From positions 60,035,186-60,099,185 of the forward strand of contig OX392529.1 in the NCBI GenBank assembly GCA_947623455.1: a DNA stretch of 64,000 nucleotides, in the 5' to 3' direction. This document shows positions 11,458-23,110 of this stretch, piece after piece. The notes beneath the pieces are model-generated. The model saw nothing but the letters and a program-made list of their open reading frames with translations, was not told the DNA's origin and made no database searches. This stretch comes from Mimachlamys varia. Lineage: Eukaryota; Mollusca; Bivalvia; Pectinida; Pectinidae. Position 1 is the stretch's first letter, and each line of letters starts with the position of its first letter. The position numbers and the translations under genes are program-made.

Positions 11458-12835
11458 CCCAGTGGGTTAATTAGAGTGACTATTTATCCAAAATCTGTTC
11501 CCCTCCTCCAAAGGATGCTATTTAAAAGGATTTTTCTCTATTCCCCTATTTGGCCCCAACCAACCGGCCCCAGGGAGTTCAGAGTCGCCATCAATAAACA
11601 AATCTGTTCCCCTCCTCTAAAGGATGTTTGTGACCAAATGTGGTTCCAATCTATTTAGTACTTTATGAAAAGTATGGATTTAAAAGACTTTTCCTCCATT
11701 TCCTTAATTGGGCCCCAGGTTGATAAGGGTCACCATTTATGCAAACTCTTTTCCCCTCCTCTAAATGATGTTTCTGATCAAATTTGGTTCAAATCCACTC
11801 AGTACTTTATGACTAGTAGCGATTTAAAAGGCCTTTCCTCTATTTTCCATATTGGGTCCAACCCCTCCGGCCCAGAAGGGTCAGAGTCACAATTTATTCA
11901 AAATCTGTACCTCTCCTCCAAAGGATGTTCCTGACCAAATTGGTTCAAATCCATTCAGTACTTTATGGCAAGTAGGGATTAAAAGGCTTGGAATCTACTT
12001 CCCCTATTGGGCCCCGCCCCCTGCATGTACCCCAGGGATCAGAGTCACCATTTATACAAACTCATCCCCCCATCCCTCCAAAGGAAGTTTCTGACCAAAT
12101 TTTGTTCAAATCTATTTAGTACTTTATGAATAGAAGCGATTTAAAAGGCTTTTCCTCTATTTCCCCTATTGGGTCCCACCCATCCGGTCCCAGACATTTG
12201 TACGCTTTATGCCAAATCTGTCCCGCTCCACCAAATGATGTTTCTGACCAAATTTGGTTCAAATCCATTCAGTACTCGATGACTAGTAAGGATTTAAAAG
12301 TCTTTGACTCTACTTTCCCCTATATGGCCCGCCCCCTCCAGGGGGTACAAAGTCACTGTCTATACAAACTATTTTCCCCTCTTCCAAAGGTTGTTTCTTA
12401 TGGAATTTGGATCAACTCTATTCAGTTTTTTATCTCTAGTAGGGATATAAAAGGCATTTGCTGCATTTCCCTTATTGGGCCCAATCCCTCCTACCCAAGG
12501 GGGGTCACTATTTTTACAAATCTGTTCCCCTCCTCCAAAGGATGTTCCGGACCAAACATGGTTCAAATATATTCCGTACTTTATGACTAGTAGCGATTTA
12601 AAATATTTGTTTCTATATTGCCCCTATCGGGCCCCGCCCCTCCGGTTCCAGTGAGTCAGAATCACCATTTATACAAAAATCTGTTAAGCTCCTCCAAAGG
12701 ATGTTTCTTGCCAAACTTGGTTCAGATCTATTAAGTACTTCATGACTAGTAGCGATTTAAAAAGGCTTTCCCCTTTTGGACCCCAGGAAGGTCAGATTCG
12801 CCATTTATACCAAAATCTGTTTTCCTCCTCCAAAT

Positions 12836-13880
12836 ACACTAAGTATTCATAGAACATTTTAGATCTGCGTTATGAGAAGATATCTTGTTTTTCCAAAAAG
12901 GGCGGACGGCGATACAAATAAACGGTTGTAAGCTATATTTGAGCTTATCTTGTAAAAAAAAAAACACGACAAAAGCTAAGATGAAATATACTGAAGTAGA
13001 TACAGTAAGGATGATTGAATTACTGGTCGGCAATTGACAAAATTTATGTTGAGTTCGGAGGAAGATTTTTGCAGCAGACTGTTGACATTCCAATGAAAAC
13101 AAAGTGTGCCCCACTCTTAGCCGACTTGTTTTTGTTTTCATATGATGCTGAATTTGTGGACGGGCTTATCAGGACAGGTAACAAAACCTTTGTTAAATCT
13201 TGTATATATCGACAATGTGTTGTCTATGAACAACAAGAAGTTTGCCGACCACGTTGATCGTATATACCCTTTTGATCTTGAAATAAAGGAGACAACATAC
13301 TCTTCTACATCAGCTGCTTACCAAGATCTCTACTTAAACTATGACCAACAAGGAAAGCTTATTACTAAGCTATACAATAAACGTGACGATTTAAATGTTC
13401 CGATCGTGAACTTTCCATTTCTTGATAGCATCATCCCTGCTTCTCTAACCTTTGGTGTTTACATGTCGCAGTTGATTTGTTATTTTAGGGCTTGCTATAA
13501 ATAAGGTGATTTTTGTGATCGATGTCGACTGCTGACAAAAAACAACACAAGGATCCAAGAGAAGCAGGTTGATCTGATCTATGGGCACGTTTTATAGCCG
13601 CCATCTTGGTCTCATTAGAAAATATTCTGTTTCTTTGTGTGATATGAGGATGGACGGTTTTTTAAATATGCTCATTAGCATGCATACTTGTTGTGATTGA
13701 CAATGAATCGGTTCTCATTTCGAGGACTTGGATGTTTACTTGGATGTGATCAAGATTTAAGTGGCGGGTGTTTTCTATTTACAAGGGTCTCCATGTAGAT
13801 ATTTCCTTATTTCGTATTTTACCCCTAGTTTAATCGATTTTGAGTTTGGATTATGGTTTTCTTGACCCTTCGGTATTCTC
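12836..13880 (+). pseudogene. Decayed Penelope-like reverse transcriptase, copy 2 (5'-truncated)
   Basis: It starts at about the motif A region and carries FLQQTVDIPMKTKCAPLLAD (GIPMG changed to DIPMK). Near 13,205, in another frame, it has YIDN in place of YIDD, followed by DRIYPFDLEIKET, LITKLYNKRDD and VPIVNFPFLDS. A catalytic aspartate is lost and the frame is broken, so it cannot be active. The 3' tail shared with copy 1 follows at about 13,700-13,880. Confidence 0.75.
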
Positions 13881-14385
13881 TATTTTTTCTGCTTTGGTTC
13901 AAATCTATTCGGTGCTTTATCAGTAGTAACGATTTAAAAGCTTCTTCCTTTATTTCTCCTATTTGGCCCCACTCCTCCGGCCCAAGATGGGTCAGTCACA
14001 AAATATGGTCCTCTCCTTCAGATGATGTTCTTGACCAAATAGTTCAAATCTATTCAGTACTGTATGACAAGTAGGATCTTAAAAGCCTTTTTTCCATTTC
14101 CCATGTTTGACCCCGCAAAATCTGTTCCTCTTCTCCAAAGGATGTTTCTGACCAAATTCGGTCGTAATCTATTAAGCACTTAATAACTAGTAGCGATTTG
14201 AAAGGATTTTCCTTTATTTCCCCTATTTGGCCCCATAGTCAACATTTATACAAAATCTGGCCAATTTTGGTTAAAATCAATGCAGTACTTAATGATTCCT
14301 AGCAATGTAAAAGGAAATATTGACATACGACGGACGAACGCCCCGCCACGGCATATGCTAACCGGCCCTTTGAACCAGGTCAGCT

Positions 14386-15186
14386 AAAAACCCATCAAGT
14401 ACAGACATACTTTCAGTACTGGGGGCTAGCTTAATGATGTATTTCCCAATGACGTATCGAAGTTAGTGATCCTGGTCCTCGGTCCCGTTAATGAGCATTT
14501 TAGGAATTGTGTTCACTGTATTATCATGCGTATGAACAGAAAGACAAGAAAATTCTTTTATGAAATGCATTTAATATTTATCAACAACTGTAAATGTTTA
14601 TAACAAGAAAATATAGAATAGTATAAATGCATTGCATTGAAATATAATAACTGTAACAAAATATGTATACAAAATATAACATCAATTATATACTCTCAAA
14701 AACAAGAGTAACTGTGACATCTTTCTTGTGCATCAGTTCAGTTGGAATATAAACATAATAAACCAACATATAATGGACAAAATTATTGCTACTCTTGATA
14801 TAATCGGTCACTGATGAACAGTCATCAGTTATACATTATAAAAGCAATGCATAAATATATGAAATGTCACATTTTGTGTAAAATCTGTAATTCTTGATTG
14901 GCACATCAGCTTCTATGGAATCTCGTCACTCGCTGGCAGCAAACCCGGTGTAAACATCTACTAAAATAAATCCTGACAAAACATCACAAAACCAGACCGA
15001 GTCCAAACAATGACTAGGTGTAAAGGCATCAAGGTACAGCACTAATTATAGTCGAGATACTATTAAAACCTGAAAGTCTTGCGATAATGGACTGCTTGGA
15101 ACATCCTTGTGAATATACTCGTGAGTATCAATGGACCCCAATCTATAATAAATCAAAAGTCAGAACTTGAGTGAAGGCTTCTGTAA
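14386..15186. other. AT-rich intergenic sequence
   Basis: No ORF, repeat or conserved segment was recognised. A CATCAGTT/AACTGATG-like inverted pair near 14,730-14,830 is weak. Confidence 0.5.
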
Positions 15187-17725
15187 CAAGAGATCCCAAG
15201 GGATCTTGGCGCCCACCATCGATTACTTTGTATTCATTCTCAGAAATATGGATCTTTTCCCTTCTTTTCCCTCCAACAACTCCAACAAAATTTTCTAATC
15301 AACCTGGGACCTCCAACTCCAGCCAAATATTCTAATCAACCTGGGACTCAAACTCCAGCCAGATATTTTAATCAACCTGGGACCTCCAACTCCAGCCAAA
15401 TATTCTAATCAACCTGGGACCTCCATCTCCAGCCAAATATTCTAATCAACCTGGGACCTCCAACTCCAGCCAAATATTCTAATCAACCTGGGACCCCCAT
15501 CTCCAGCCAAATATTCTAATCAACCTGAAACATACAACTCCAGTCAAATATTCTAATCAACCTGGGACCTCCAACTTCAGCCAGATATTCTAATAAACCT
15601 GGGACCTCCAACTCCAGCCAAATATTCTAATCAACCTGGGACCTCCAACTCCAGCCAGATATTATAACCAACTTGGGACCACCAACTCCAGCCAGATATT
15701 ATAACCAACCTGGGACCACCAACTCCAGCCAGATATTATAACCAACCTGGGACCACCAACTCCAGCCAGATATTATAACCAACCTGGGACCACCAACTCC
15801 AGCCAGATATTCTAATCAACCTGGGACCACCAACTCCAGCCAGATATTATAACCAACCTGGGACCACCAACTCCAGCCAGATATTATAACCAACCTGGGA
15901 CCACCAACTCCAGCCAGATATTATAACCAACCTGGGACCACCAACTCCAGCCAGATATTATAACCAACCTGGGACCACCAACTCCAGCCAGATATTATAA
16001 CCAACCTGGGACCACCAACTCCAGCCAGATATTATAACCAACAGGGGACCACCAACTACAGCCAGATATTTTAATCAACCTGGGACCACCAACTCCAGCC
16101 AGATATTCTAATCAACCTGGGACCTCCAACTCCAGCCAGATATTCTAATCAACCTGGGACTCTCACCCCCAGTCAAATATTCTAACCAACCTGGGACCTC
16201 CAACTCCAGCCAAATATTCAAATCAACCTGGGACCTCCAACTCCAGCCAAATATTCTAATCAACCTGAAACATCCAACTCCAGCCAGATATTCTAATCAA
16301 CCTGGGACTCTCACCTCCAGCCAAATATTCTAACCAACCTGGGACCACCAACTCCAGCCAAATATTCTAATCAACCTGGGACTCTCACCTCCAGTCAAAT
16401 ATTCTAACCAACCTGGGACCTCCAACTCCAGTCAAATATTCAAATCAACCTGGGACCTCCAACTCCAGCCAAATATTCTAATCAACCTGAAACATCCAAC
16501 TCCAGTCAAATATTCTAACCAACCTGGGACCACCAACTCCAGCCAAATATTCTAACCAACCTGGGACCTCCAACTCCAGTCAAATATTCTAACCAACCTG
16601 GGACCTCCAACTTGAGCCAGATATTCTAATTAACTGAGTTATATTAATCGTCGGCACGACAAATCTGCTACAACAAACCAGAGAATCAATGATTTTTCAT
16701 TTGTTCTTAGAAAGTAGGATCTTTTCCTTCTTTTATTTTTATAATTATTCATTAATCTTAGATCTATGGACTATGAATTTTTTTTTTGAAAATTCATAAT
16801 AGTTGAAAGACTGTCTCTTGTCAAGAGTTTTGTCTTTCTGATCAGTTCCAAAATCCTATAATTCAAGAAAAGATTCATCTTGTAAGTCTTGAAAAATAAC
16901 CATATCATACTGTCATATTCAAAATACAATATGGATGTCTGGCAGCAATATTTATCCCCCCAGAGCAGTCCAAAAATTAGACCATGCACAACTAAAGACC
17001 AAACAGAAACTGATATGAAATTTTACAAGGATCCATCTAGGACTGTCCAAATCCAAGATGGCCTTCTGGCAGCCATATTGTTTTTCATATCAGATCAAAA
17101 CCTGGACAATGCACGAGTGACCATGGGAAACCTCCTTATGAAAGTTGAGAATGATCCATCCAACACTTATCAAACAATAGTGATCACAAACTAAAAATGT
17201 AAAATCAAAGATGGTTGCCTGTTGACCATATTGTTTTTCGAGTCAGCTCCAAAACTGAACAATGCACAACTAGGTATCCAGGGGAACCTGCATATGAAAT
17301 TTGAGAAGGATCCATCCAGCACTGTTCAAAAAATGGAGCTTACAAATTAGTAATGCGTAATCAAAGATTGCTGTCTATCGGCCATATAGTCTTTCGGATT
17401 GACTCAAAAACTGGTTAATACACAACAAGGGATCAAAGGGAACAAGTATATGAAATTTGAGAAGGATCCATCCAGTACTTTCCAAGAAATAGTGATAAAA
17501 AAACATTAATGTAAAATCAAAGATGGCCGTCTCTCGGCCATTTTGGTAGGCTTGAAAATGACAATGCACAACTAGGGACCAATGGGAACCTGCATATGAA
17601 ATTTGAGAAAGATCCATCCAGTACCTTCCAAGAAACAGCGATCACAAGAATTGTTTTAGGACGGACGAACTATGGATGCAGGATGACTTGAATAGCCCAC
17701 CATCTGATGATGGTGGGCTAAAAAT
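15187..17725. mobile_element. ACAAGAGATCCC-type element (family B) holding a 37-bp array
   Basis: The left end reads AACAAGAGATCCCAAGGGAT and the right end is a hairpin, AGCCCACCATC-TGAT-GATGGTGGGCT, followed by AAAAA at 17,690-17,725. Between 16,900 and 17,660 are ~115-bp modules with AAGATGGCC, GGCCATATTG, CACAACTAGG and GAGAAGGATCCATCCAG. A GGACGGACGAAC stretch precedes the hairpin. Other copies of the right part occur at 47,810, 51,480 and 55,440. It has no ORF of its own. Confidence 0.6.
15290..16630. repeat. Minisatellite, 37-bp unit, about 36 copies
   Basis: The unit is AAATATTCTAATCAACCTGG plus GACCTCCAACTCCAGCC. A block of near-identical AGATATTATAACCAACC variants occupies 15,660-16,050, flanked by more varied copies, so the middle looks most recently amplified. 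Confidence 0.93.
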
Positions 17726-17934
17726 CAAAACCTTCTGTGATTCAAGTTTCAAGGATTAATTATACATTAAGTCCCTTATGCTGTTAAATGTCCTCGTCTT
17801 CATTATTAATACATTCATGGTTTTATGACTATGATTAATGCCTTTAGTAAAATCAACACTTTTATATCATAAATAAACATAATATTGCACTGCCTGAAAG
17901 GTAGCATAACCAAACAAATGTCTGTATGCATGTC

Positions 17935-18625
17935 TCAATACAGCTAATCTAACGACAGGTAATACCTGTAAACTTAGGTCTAAATACAGTCAAGCAAACG
18001 ACAGGTAATACCTGTAAACTTAGTTCTAAATACAGCAAAGCTAACGACAGGTAATACCTGTAAACTTAGGTCTAAATACAGCCAATGAAACGACAGGTAA
18101 TACTTGTAAACCTAGGTCTAAATACAGCCAATGAAACGACAGGTAATACCTGTAAACCTAGGTCTGAATACAGCTAATCTAACGACAGGTAATACCTGTA
18201 AACTTAGTTCTAAATACAGCCAAATTAACGACAGGTAATAGCTGTAAACTTAGGTCTGAATACAGCTAATCTAACGACAGGTAATACCTATAAACTTAGT
18301 TCTAAATACAGCCAAGCAAACGACAGGTAATACCTGTAAACTTAGGTCTAAAAACAGCCAATGTAACGACAGGTAATGCCTGTAAACATAGGTCTAAATA
18401 CAGCCAATGTAACGACAGGTAATACCTGTAAACTTAGGTCTAAAAACAGCCAATGTAACGACAGGTAATACCTGTAAACTTAGGTCTAAATATAGCCAAC
18501 GTAACGACAGGTAATACCTGTAAACTTAGGTCTAAATACAGCCAATGTAACGACAGGTAATACCTGTAAACTTGGGTCTGAATACAGCTAATCTAACGAC
18601 AGGTAATACCTGTAAACTTGGGTAA
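17935..18625. repeat. Minisatellite, 46-bp unit, about 15 copies, palindromic core
   Basis: Each unit carries ACAGGTAATACCTGT, a 7-1-7 palindrome, then AAACTTAGGTCTAAATACAGC. The palindrome is kept in almost all copies while the flanks vary (CTAATCTAACG, CCAATGTAACG, CCAAGCAAACG). Both strands therefore show ACAG|GTA, which resembles a 5' splice site. The half sites CAGGTA/TACCTG also resemble E2-box motifs. Confidence 0.93.
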
Positions 18626-19480
18626 TGACAATAAGAGAATTATTTCCACCAACGACTCTAATAAAAGCATCATTTTGATAGCTGCTGAATTCCTTTTATG
18701 GACATGTAAAATACCCAGACTGAATGTAATTTGACATGGATGCTGATATTTGTTGGTAAAATAAATGTCCTTTATTAAAAGAGAATACCAGACAAACATC
18801 TATTTGTATGCATTCTCAAGGACAAAGTATCAATATTAAATATGTCCATGAAAGTATGCATCCAATACTGATATGCAGTATCCATTCTTCATGTCCTTCA
18901 AAAAGCTGAGCTGCATACAATTAGAAGTTTGAATGGTATAATCTTTGTACAACGAATAACAGTAAATATACAAAATCAAACCAACATGTTTGTGTATCAA
19001 AACAACTGATTTCTAAACATCATTTCATCCAATTAAATTGCTATTCATTAAAAAAAAAAATATATATCATGTTTCATATACATTCTTTTCTTCAATTATC
19101 TCTTAAATTAAGCACTCCCTCAACTAGAATAACCGTCAGTTTCTTCTGACCAAACCCCACTCTCCCCTTTAAGCAATAAATGTTTCTTTGATATTCCACT
19201 TCAACAGTTTTCAATCCATTGATTCCAATTCTCTATCAACTAAAACTTCAAACATTGAAGACCCTTCCCCAAAACCGCCTGGAATTATTCCATAGATATA
19301 TTATTCCAAATATTTCCGAAATTGAATTTGTAATATAACAATCCTCTATGATCTATGTCATATTACTACCGAGAAGAAATTCAATACCGATTTTTCCTAC
19401 ACCTCTGCCTCAATTCAAATGAAGGATCGTCATGTTCATGATTGTTTACCTTTATACTCAAATAGTACAATCAATACGTT
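18626..19480. other. AT-rich sequence without a recognised feature
   Basis: Short frames here have no recognisable features. No repeats of note. Confidence 0.5.
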
Positions 19481-19489
19481 ATTACTTTT

Positions 19490-20345
19490 CCATATACAAG
19501 TCAAGTAGCTTTCCATACAAGTCAAGTAGCTTTCCATATACAAGTCAAGTAGCTTTTCATACAAGTCAAGTAGCTTTCCATATACAAGTCAAGTAGCTTT
19601 CCATACACAAGTCAAGTAGTTTTCCATACACAAGTCAAGTAGCTTTTCATATACAATTCAAGTAGCTTTCCATATAAGTCAGGTAGTTTTCCATACACAA
19701 GTCAAGTAGCTTTCCATACAAGTCAAGTAGTTTTCCATACAAGAGGCCCAGAGGGCCTGTATCGCTCACCTGGATACATTGGTATCCAAGTAATCATGAT
19801 AAAATATTTTCTTTTTGGCTCGCCCGTCAGACCCCTAGGGGGTCAGTCCCACCATTAGTACAATTTTGAATCCTGGGCACCCAAGGATGCTTCCTGCCAA
19901 ATTAAGTTGATTTCCTATCAGTGGTTATGGAGGAGAAGTCGTTTAAAGAAATTGTTGACGGACGACGGACGGACGACGGACGCCACGGTATGGCATAAGC
20001 TCACCTCGGTCCTTCGGACCAGGTGAGCTAACAAGTCAAGTAGCTTTCCATACAAGTCAAGTAGCTTTCCATACAAGTCAAGTAGCTTTCCATACAAGTC
20101 AAGTAGCTTTCCATATAAGTCAGGTAGTTTTCCATATACAAGTCAAGTAGCTTTCCATATACAAGTCAAGTAGTTTTCCATACAAGTCAAGTAGCTTTCC
20201 ATACAAGTCAAGTAGCTTTCCATATAAGTCAGGTAGTTTTCCATATACAAGTCAAGTAGCTTTCCATACACAAGTCAAGTAGTTTTCCATATACAAGTCA
20301 AGTAGCTTTCCATACAAGTCAAGTAGTTTTCCATACAAGTCAAGC
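19490..20345. repeat. Minisatellite, 19-21-bp unit (ACAAGTCAAGTAGCTTTCCAT), interrupted
   Basis: Units of ACAAGTCAAGTAGCTTTCCA plus T, with ATACA/ACA length variants and TTTTCC/CTTTCC changes, occur on both sides of the inserted element at 19,742-20,031. About 26 copies in total. Confidence 0.93.
19742..20031 (+). mobile_element. Complete short ACAAGAGGCCC...GGTGAGCTA element inserted in a minisatellite
   Basis: The array reads TTTTCCAT, then ACAAGAGGCCCAGAGGGCCT, and resumes after GGACCAGGTGAGCTA as ACAAGTCAAG. The element is about 290 bp. It has a GGCCCAGAGGGCC palindrome near its left end, a (GACGGAC)n stretch, and a terminal hairpin AGCTCACCTCGGTCC-TTCG-GACCAGGTGAGCT. ACAAG is at both junctions: either a 5-bp target duplication or the element's own first bases with no duplication. 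It has no ORF. Confidence 0.88.
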
Positions 20346-20610
20346 AGATACCTAAAAAGGCTTAAAAAGTGCACTGAAAATTGTCACTAGTATTACTTAT
20401 ATCTATACAAAATGTAACAGACTCTCATTATCTTCATGATTCAGCCATTTTCTACATCAGTTATATTGTTACACATAACATTGACCTTAGTACCACACAC
20501 CACAAACAAATCTACATGGAGCAGTCTGCAGTAATGTTAAGTTGGTTTCCGAGTATGTAAATCATATTTAACAAGCAAATATCACTATCACTAGACAGGG
20601 TCGTTTGACC

Positions 20611-20846
20611 TCAATGCCGGCCTATTGTACCATGGTAACATTCTACATTCCTTGTGACCTGACAGCACACAGGGCCATGTGATTCCAGACAGCTTTCCTC
20701 GTGACAACTCATGGATCTGGACAGCTGCATGTGGACCTCAGTCGAGTCGTCTTCATCCCCTGGCCTGCTGTCTTCCGCTGTGCCTGCTTGTTCCCGTTCC
20801 TCTATATAACTGTCTGTCTTCATGCCATCTGGTCGTGTAACAGATA
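20611..20846 (-). CDS. Candidate last coding exon of an unrecognised - strand gene
   Basis: Read from an acceptor TTCTGAG it starts SVTRPDGMKTDSYIEEREQ, runs through an acidic stretch (SRPGDEDDSTEVHMQ), then a cysteine- and serine-rich end (SMSCHEESCLESHG), and stops after GTIGRH. Its incoming phase fits the donor of the candidate exon at 21,150-21,208. The composition looks protein-like and the sequence is not repetitive. I do not recognise the protein and the acceptor is weak. Confidence 0.25.
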
Positions 20847-21149
20847 CTCAGAATGATTGAATGTGTCCAGATACAAAAGGCTGGCATTGTGTTCAGTTTT
20901 CAGGTATAAATAAAGTAGATCGACTGTATCAACAATACCACTTAACCCTTATACATGTAAAGCAACAACTACTACCACTGCTCTTTCTTAAACCCAACAC
21001 AAATCTCTGCTAATACATTTATGTTATGTTGTGCTGTAAGTATTACAATGACTGAGGGTGCATCTCTTCAAGGCAGCTTGGCTGGTCTTTCCAGATACTT
21101 TCAGCTATCAGCTGCAATTCAGCCCAAAGATCAGCTAGGTTCTACTTAC

Positions 21150-21208
21150 CTTTCACAAGGTCTTCACTCATCTTGGACTTTCTCCAAAAAACTCCCATTA
21201 GCTCTACT
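21150..21208 (-). CDS. Candidate small internal exon of the same unrecognised gene
   Basis: On the - strand an acceptor TTGCAAGTCAG is followed by codons for VELMGVFWRKSKMSEDLVK, then AAAG|GTAAGT, a near-consensus donor. The phases match the next candidate exon at 20,846, separated by about 300 bp. No homology was recognised, so this may be chance. Confidence 0.22.
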
Positions 21209-21404
21209 CTGACTTGCAATTAACTCCTTGTAAACTCACCATCTCCCCTCAATTTCCAATTCTTTGATGTTCTTACTAACATTTGCTGAATTACTTTTCT
21301 ACATAAAATTGACTCTGTACTAGTACTTCATATTATAAGTTTAAGTTTTTCTTATAGCAAAGATTGTTTCCAATTAATAGTAACTTTCTCAAAACTGACG
21401 ATGT

Positions 21405-22660
21405 GCAAGTACAGAGGCAGGTAATACGAGTACAGAGGCAGGTAATACGAGTACATGACCAGGTAATATGAGTACAGAGGCAGGTAATGTTAGTACAGAG
21501 GCAGGTAATACGAGTACAGAGGCTGGTAATATGAGTACAGAGGCAGGTAATATGAGTACAGAGGCAGGTAGTACGAGTACAGAGGCAGGTAATATGAGTA
21601 CAGAGGCAGGTAATATGAGTACAGAGGCAGGTAATATGAGTACAGAGGCAGGTAATACGAGTACAGAGGCAGGTAATATGAGTACAGAGGCAGGTAATAT
21701 GAGTACAGAGGCAGGTAATACGAGTACAGAGGCAGGTAGTACGAGTACATAGGCAGGTAGTACGAGTACAGAGGCAGGTAATACGAGTACAGAGGCAGGT
21801 AATATGAGTACAGAGGCAGGTAGTACGAGTACATAGGCAGGTAGTACGAGTACAGAGGCAGGTAGTACGAGAACATAGGCAGGTAGTACGAGTACAGAGG
21901 CAGGTAGTACAAGAAAAGAGGCAGGGACTTTAGTAAAGGAAGGTAATTAATGTGAAAACAATACGTGTTCAGAGAAGGATAATGTGAGTACAGAGGCAGG
22001 TAATACGAGTACAGAAGCAGGTAATGTGAGTAGAGGCAGGTAATACGAGTACAGAGGCAGGTAATACGAGTAGAGGCAGGTAATACGAGTACAGAGGCAG
22101 GTAGTACGAGTACAGAGGCAGGTAGTACGAGTACAGAGGCAGGTAGTACGAGTACAGAGGCAGGTAATACGAGTACAGAGGCAGGTAATATGAGTACAGA
22201 GGCAGGTAGTACGAGTACATAGGCAGGTAGTACGAGTACAGAGGCAGGTTGTACAAGAAAAGAGGCAGGGACTTTAGTAAAGGAAGGTAATTAATGTGAA
22301 AACAATACGTGTTCAGAGAAGGATAATGTGAGTACAGAGGCAGGTAATACGAGTACAGAAGCAGGTAATATGAGTAGAGGCAGGTAATACGAGTACAGAG
22401 GCAGGTAATACGAGTAGAGGCAGGTAATACGAGTACAGAGGCAGGTAATACGAGTACAGAGGCAGGTAGTACGAGTACAGAGGCAGGTAGTACGAGTACA
22501 GAGGCAGGTAGTACGAGTACAGAGGCAGGTAATACGAGTACAGAGGCAGGTAATACGAGTACAGAGGCAGGTAATACGAGTACAGAGGCAGGTAATACGA
22601 GTACAGAGGCAGGTAATATGAGTACAGAGGCAGGTAATGTTAGTACAGAGGCAGACAATG
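21405..22660. repeat. Minisatellite, 21-bp unit (GTACAGAGGCAGGTAATACGA), about 55 copies
   Basis: Units differ by AATACGA, AATATGA or AGTACGA. A block of ~345 bp, marked by an irregular stretch with GCAGGGACTTTAGTAAAGGA and ACAATACGTGTTCAGAG, appears twice (near 21,915 and 22,260), so the array has also grown by a larger duplication. Long open frames on both strands follow from the 21-bp period and are not evidence of genes. Confidence 0.93.
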
Positions 22661-22889
22661 TGAGTGAACACAATGGTAATGCAAATACAGAAGGAAGCAG
22701 GCAGACAGAGATGCAAATACAGACACATTGGGTCTTCTTTGGCAATATAAGTTTATAGGCAATGGGAATTAGAAGACAGGTTATGCAAGAATACAAAGTG
22801 TAAGTACAAACTATTGAACACTTTACCTTTCTGGCACCGCTAGTTTGAATATCGATAGATATACATGCTCAATGTAAATATTTTCAGTC

Positions 22890-23110
22890 TTGGAGATAGT
22901 ATACTTGCCATTGGAGATAGTGTACTTGCCATTGGAGATAGTGTACTTGCCATTGGAGATAGTATACTTGCCACTGGAGATAGTGTACTTGCCATTGGAG
23001 ATAGTGTACTTGCCACTGGAGATAATACTTACAATGGGTGAGAGTACTTACAATGGGAGAAAGTACATGTCATTTGAGATATTACTTACAATAGGAGATA
23101 GATTTTACCA
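22890..23110. repeat. Minisatellite, 21-bp unit (GTACTTGCCATTGGAGATAGT), about 10 copies
   Basis: Seven regular units are followed by three degenerate ones (ACTTACAATGGGAGA...). Confidence 0.9.

Larger units (their letters stand above)
8851..14385. mobile_element. Long degenerate element built of ~155-bp modules, with other elements nested in it
   Basis: CAGTACTTTATGACTAGTAG recurs about every 155 bp from 8852 onward (for example near 9010, 9355, 11801, 12117, 12573, 12735). Each is followed by TTTAAAAGG, TTCCCCTATT, a GGCCCC-rich stretch and a TCCTCCAAAGGATGTTTCTG-like stretch. It ends near 14,385 with GACGGACGAACG, GCATATGCTAA and CCAGGTCAGCTAAAAA, like the ends of the ACAAGAGGCCC elements. 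Two Penelope-like remnants and a SINE interrupt it. Short open frames here are not genes. Confidence 0.7.

Noticed and set aside
11332..12590. Several + strand frames of 80-154 codons with repeated KGFSSI and GPNPS-type words
   Set aside because: They are translations of degenerate ~155-bp modules; no shared domain and many frame changes.
21490..22796. Long - strand frames rich in YYLPLYS or LPASVLV
   Set aside because: Products of the 21-bp array in different frames.
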